Part shown: one piece after another, positions 59,273 through 64,000 of the stretch
Numbering within the stretch: the first letter of the stretch is position 1
Layout of the letters: every line of letters begins with the position of its first letter
Assembly (NCBI GenBank): GCA_928212115.1
Contig: CAKMRJ010005745.1
Coordinates: 69,638,860-69,702,859, forward strand
DNA length: 64,000 nucleotides
Reading direction: 5' to 3'
Source: Lactuca virosa
Lineage: Eukaryota > Streptophyta > Magnoliopsida > Asterales > Asteraceae
Notes under the pieces: model-generated
What the model was told of the DNA's origin: nothing
Seen by the model: the letters and a program-made list of their open reading frames with translations, nothing else
The model's database searches: none
Translations under genes and position numbers: made by a program

Positions 59273-59275
<3 letters not shown>

Positions 59276-59527
59276 GTATTTGATATAAATTACGTGTTAT
59301 ACGTATATATTCTCTGTGTTCTTGATTTCTATGCTGGATGAAAGATGTGTATATGCTTTTACTTGATTTCAACTGTATATGTATTTTATACCTATCAATA
59401 TGTTGGGAAATATGGGTAGATGAAATAGATGATGAAAGATGAAATAAAATGATGAGAGGCCTCGATGTTTAAGCTGATTCAGTCGTCTAGCTAAGTGATT
59501 TTGTTTGCATACATTGATAATCATACT

Positions 59528-59529
<2 letters not shown>

Positions 59530-59611
<82 letters not shown>
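59530..59611. repeat. (TA)n microsatellite
   Basis: About 80 bp of uninterrupted TA. Similar tracts at 60076-60149 and 14636-14707. Confidence 0.95.
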
Positions 59612-59614
<3 letters not shown>

Positions 59615-59775
59615 CACTTATATATTGAAAAGTATTCATATATAACTTAATATACAAATCTATAAAAGTCAAACCAAAGTCATATAATTAAGATTATTTG
59701 ATTTAATATAAGGGAAATAACTCTACTATGAGTTTTTAATTTTAACAATTTTGAAATTTGGAATCAAAAACACTT

Positions 59776-60072
59776 AGACCGAAATCATTCTTTTTGGTGA
59801 TTCTATGTGAGGACCGAAATCAGCCTACCGAAATCTCCACCGAAAACCTTCGCTAGCTCCACACTCCTCGGACCAAAATCAAGTTTGCAGTTAAGACCGC
59901 AAACGTGTGAAGCCGCCTTTTCTTTGGACCGAAAACTGATTTCGATCAACACCGAAATCAGTCTGCGAGGGGTCTCATATATGCACCGAAATCATTTTAT
60001 TTTGGGCTACTTTATGTCCTAAAACTCCTTTAAAGATCTAGATATTTTGCTTCAACCGCCTCACTTTTTACC

Positions 60073-60152
<80 letters not shown>

Positions 60153-61777
60153 CCGAATTCTCATTACCCATTTCTCATTTCACTCCACAAAATCTCGAAA
60201 TTTTCCTCTCAAAAGTGTTCTTTGCATATTCAAAGCATCCATCCAAACTTCTCAGGAGAATCCAAGCTGTCAATTAATTCTCAAGAATTAATTTGGATAC
60301 GGCTATCATTACGTGTTCTAAACCGAAAGTCATCGTTTTTATCCCGTTATCAAAACCGTTATCACATTCGAGGTGAGTTCATACCCCTACGTTTTCATAA
60401 TTTTCACTATTTTAGGGGGGAATACAAGTGTAACACAAGAAATTTTGTATTAATATCTAAATGTTTTCAATATTTTGTCAATCGTTGCCATTATTAAAAA
60501 CATATATTTATATACATATAAATTATATAATTAAGGTTCAACGGGCTTAGAATTGATAATTTTGCTCCATTTCCAGTTCCTTGTTTGGTTGTGGGCTTGG
60601 GGTAGAATTATTTATTCGACTGCCTATTTAATCATAATTATATAAATATTATATTATATAAGTATAAAACCATGTAAAACTTGTTAAACAAAAATATTAT
60701 TTTTGCGATCTATTTTAGTACTAATTGGACATAAATATTGAATTTCACGGAACAATCGTATCACGGATTTTACGATTTAAACTTGTCGAATTATTAACAA
60801 TACAAAGATTTTCGTTCCAGTGGAACACATACACATAAACTATAATAGGTATAGTTTATGGAACTTACATATTACTTTTCAAAGTTTAGAATACAATACA
60901 GAAAACAAACATATAAACTATAATAGGTATAGTTTATGGATCATATGCACTACTTTACATATTCATAATACATTATGGAAAACAAACATATAAACTATAA
61001 TAAATATAGTTTACGAGATATACTTATAGTTTATCCATGACAAAGTAACTTTTCATTATTCTACACGTAACCGTCAATATAGCAATTATGAGACACACTC
61101 CACGTATTTATCTAAGTACCAACCAAGTCCTGAAATTATAACCAGAGTCTTCTGGAGGGAGAGCGTGACACTTGTGTATAGATCTATACGGGACTGAAAA
61201 TCCCTCACCTTAACTGTTCGCTACAGTTAGGCCGGCAGGCCTAGAGTGACAAATGTCGTACCGATTGCGACGCTTGAAGAACGTCGTGTTCAGGTCATCT
61301 TAGGTCATCAAGCATGGTTATGATAACTCACAATTTGGTATTGAATAATACGATTAGTGTATGAATAAGTAAACGACTTCACATAGTTTTATTAAATAAT
61401 CAATCTATAACATAGTATTTTACAAGTACAGCTGGTGAATCTAGGCAGTTTCAAATACACAGTTTTTATACAAGTACAAATACAGATTACTATTCCAGTA
61501 CAGAGAAAACATACTTTTCATAGTTTTATGTGAATTAAAACTACATTATACTATCTCAGAGTACAATAACATTTACACGTTTTAGGTCTTAGGGTATTAA
61601 GACTACAACACGATTACAATAGAACATATGTAGCTACGATTCGAATATAATGTAAACACTTTAATATAAATACAATGGTTGTTGTTACTTTGATTTCTAT
61701 TATTCAATTGTTGTGATACTGTACATGACGTCATCCACCCCCAAACGTTTCCGCCGTTCCGGTTTAGGGGTGTGACA
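59776..61777 (+). repeat. 5' LTR of G2 (start undefined)
   Basis: About ten ACCGAAATCA-type words (59778-60000) lie upstream of a TATA-rich tract (60072-60149). Then come GTGAGTTCATACCCCTACG (60373), a CCTTGTTTGGTTGTGGGCTT block (about 60580), three AAACTATA...TATAGTTT hairpins (60837-61012), the conserved GGAGGGAGAGC...GGGACTGA block (about 61150-61200), and the terminal GACGTCATCCACCCCC stretch shared with S and G3. Confidence 0.7.
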
Positions 61778-61780
61778 GAT

Positions 61781-61792
61781 TGGTATCAGAGC
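61781..61792 (+). other. Primer-binding site of G2 (tRNA-iMet type)
   Basis: TGGTATCAGAGC, three bases after the LTR end. Confidence 0.9.
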
Positions 61793-62674
61793 ATTGTTTA
61801 TAGTGAACAAAGTATATCAAACCACAAAGGATATACAACTATAAATGCAATCGGGCTGAAACGCTCTGACTAAAAGTATACTTTTAAAATCTAAGTATTT
61901 TATAAGAAGTATACTAACATGCATACATACAAGAAACAGTATCACAATGAGAACTACAAAAAAGTATTTAGATGTTGGACACCACAGTTAAACCTGGACA
62001 GTTATGTTATCATATCTGGGATAAATATAGCCTGATCAACTATATTTATTTGAGATATGACCAACATATGTTTGGGAGTGATCGTGGTGTTGCAACAAGA
62101 CTAAAACTTACCAAATCTATATACCAGAAGAACTCTAGAACCAAACAGAAAGTTAAAATACTATAAGAGTATTTAATGTCACTATAACACTGGAACAACA
62201 ATATTCAAAAAGGTCTTTCGTACTAGAAACAATCATGTGAAACCACAGGACTCTTACCGGTAGATCTATAATTACAAAGTGTATACATAAGAGTTATATA
62301 TAACTAAGATTTTATAGACTTAGAATTGGTGATTTAGCTTACTTCCTATTCCTTGTTTGGTTGTGGACTTATAGTAGAATCACTTATTCAAAGGTCTATT
62401 TGGTTTTGGTTATATATAATTCGTATGCACTATGTGATCTATAGGGGGGCCCAGTATGAGTCATACTATACAAATTCCTTAGAAGTGTTGCTATAAATTT
62501 CATAAATTGCGATTGTTTACTTGTATCAGTATACTTCTATTTTAAATCGCAAAACACTATGAAAGTCAGGATATGATACGTTTAGAACTAAGATATATAT
62601 TGTTCAATATCACATGACTCGTAACTACTATAAAGGACTTATCATTATTTCCTCTCTAAATCTTACAGAAAAAG

Positions 62675-63825
62675 ATGCCGCCGCATAAATCAAATAGGCA
62701 TTTCTGTCAACAATCCACCAATTCCACCACCGCCACCACCTCCACAGTATGACCCTACTTTCTTCCAAGCAGCAATAACAGCCGCCGTGGCTGCTGCTAT
62801 GACACAAATTAACGCCAGTGGTACTAGTGGATCCGGTAGTGGTGCTAACAACTCTAATAACAGGGAAAGTATTGGACACCAAAGGGAGTGTTCTTATAAA
62901 GACTTCACGAATGCTAAACCCAAATCCTTTGATGGCACCGGAGGTGTCATTGCTCTAATACGTTGGTTCGATAAAATCGAACCGGTGTTTGAAATCTTTG
63001 CGTGCCCTGAAGCTAGCAAAGTGAAGTTTACAACATGAACTTTCTTGGATAGAGCCCTCTCTTGGTGGAACGGCTATGTCAAGTTGTTATCTCTCCCAAT
63101 AGCCAATGGCATGAGCTGGGAAGACTTAAAAGTTCTGATGCTGGAAAAATATTGTCCCAGAGGCGAGATACAAAAGTTAGAGCATGAACTTTGGGGTTTC
63201 ACGATGAAGGACTCCGATATTGCTGCTTATACTGCCAGATTTAGTGACCTAGCTCTTCTGTGTCTCGGGATGGTCACCCCGGAGAGTAAGAAAGTGGAGA
63301 TATACATCTGGGGGCTAACTCTCCCGACTCAAGGACACATTATAGCTGCCAATCAACTTACTTTCGATAGTGTCAAGCGTCTGGCACAGACACTTGTAGA
63401 TCATGGAGTTCATCAAGGCTCCATGCCAGCTATTTCTGAACAACCTAAAGAAGGAGGCAGCAAAAAGAAGTTTTGGAACAAACGAAAGGGGCAATCATCG
63501 CAAGAGCCTTCTAAGAAGAAACAAATTATGGAAGTACATACTGCTATTGTTCCTGCTGTTGTTCCTGCTTCTATTCCAACCACTATTTCTGCTACTCCAG
63601 CACCCCCGAGTCGATATGCTGGAACTTTGTCAAAGTGTAATAAGTGCAACTTCCATCACACGGGAGTTTGCAGGAAATGCACTGCAGAAACTGCAATAGG
63701 AAGGGGCACACTGCCCGTTTCTATAAAGCACCAGCACAACCCATCTCCCAAGTCCCCGACGTGGGAGTAAGTCAAGCCTGTTATGGGTGTGGTGAAACTG
63801 CACACTTTAAGAGAGACTGCTGAAA
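62675..63825 (+). pseudogene. gag: Gypsy gag of G2
   Basis: The ATG at 62675 (MPPHKSNRHF) is followed after about 15 codons by a frameshift into a Pro-rich stretch and AAVAAAMTQINASG. The gag domain reads KPKSFDGTGGVIALIRWFDK, CPEASKVKF, then a TGA where relatives have Cys (63036), LDRALSWWNGYVK, MSWEDLKVLMLEKYCPRGE, LCLGMV and YIWGL. After a Lys-rich segment a His/Cys-rich region (KCNKCNFHHTGVCR) needs a frame change, and the knuckle CYGCGETAHFKRDC is intact at 63778-63819. The stop follows immediately. About 380 codons, typical for this gag class. Confidence 0.8.
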
Positions 63826-64000
63826 GACAAAGAATGATGCTGGCATAGGAAGAGTTTTGGCAATTGGTCACGAAGAGGCGATATCAGATCCTACCGTGGT
63901 TGCCGATGTGTTTCTTCTCAATAATTGTTACACGTGCATTCTTTTTTATAGTGATTCGGAGAAAAGCTTCGTGGGCCATAAATTCAAACATCTACTAAAA
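63826..64000 (+). pseudogene. pol: Start of G2 protease (partial)
   Basis: ADVFLLNNCYTCILFYSDSE KSFVGHKFKHLL matches the start of Gypsy aspartic protease, but the DSG catalytic triplet reads DSE. The rest lies beyond the window. Confidence 0.65.

Larger units (their letters stand above)
59750..64000 (+). mobile_element. Gypsy element G2, 5' part (runs off right edge)
   Basis: Plus strand. The LTR ends at 61777 with GGGGTGTGACA; the primer site, a leader of about 900 bp, gag and the first codons of protease follow. The LTR start is not identifiable; 59750 marks the first LTR-like motif region. LTR blocks shared with S and G3 show the same superfamily. Defects: a frameshift and a stop in gag and a changed protease motif. 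Confidence 0.75.

Overview
The window is eukaryotic plant DNA made almost entirely of nested LTR retrotransposons. I found no host gene that looks functional. The element types, the 3'-terminal extra ORF and the short GC-rich LTR motifs suggest a composite-family dicot, probably lettuce (Lactuca). The species is an inference from recall, not a match I could run.

The backbone is one plus-strand Gypsy element, G1 (6996 to about 55497). Four insertions split it. (1) Copia element C (minus, 7064-30099; target-site copies CTTAG/TTTAG) sits in its 5' LTR. (2) A solo Gypsy LTR, S (minus, 32451-34934; CATAC/CATAC), lies just after the primer-binding site. (3) A Gypsy chromovirus-like element, H (minus, 38618-48396; GTTGG/GTTGG), is near the end of G1 pol. 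(4) A small gag-only Copia element, E (minus, 49220-55152; GTTAT/GTTAT), is in the 3' LTR. C is itself split inside its reverse transcriptase by Copia element A (minus, 9983-25356; TTTCA/TTTCA). A contains a related but 5'-truncated element B (minus, 17372 to about 24315) and a Gypsy fragment G3 (minus, 13347 to about 16800). This gives up to four levels of nesting.

Outside G1, the left edge holds the 5' part of another Copia of the C family (D, minus, 1-3534), followed by about 3.5 kb of AT-rich unassigned DNA. On the right are a decayed DUF1985-like gene fragment (about 56106-56870), a 3' remnant of an extra-ORF Copia (F, minus, about 57030-59067), and a plus-strand Gypsy element (G2) whose LTR ends at 61777 and whose gag runs off the window.

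The observations most worth follow-up are these. A long extra protein (N-terminal globular domain, disordered linker, coiled coil, C-terminal domain) is encoded sense-ward 3' of pol in Copia A and B, with a third fragment in F, each full copy having a TATA box just upstream. A hairpin is triplicated in the noncoding part of E, with compensatory base changes between copies. A short hairpin in the Gypsy LTRs S, G3 and G2 also covaries. A 72-nt GT-AG intron-like segment lies exactly between gag and protease of H. Clusters of GC-rich dyad motifs (ACTCG-N-CGAGT, GTACGC-NNN-GCGTAC, TACGGCCGTA) sit just upstream of LTR TATA boxes in unrelated element lineages, and seem to be exchanged between them like cassettes.
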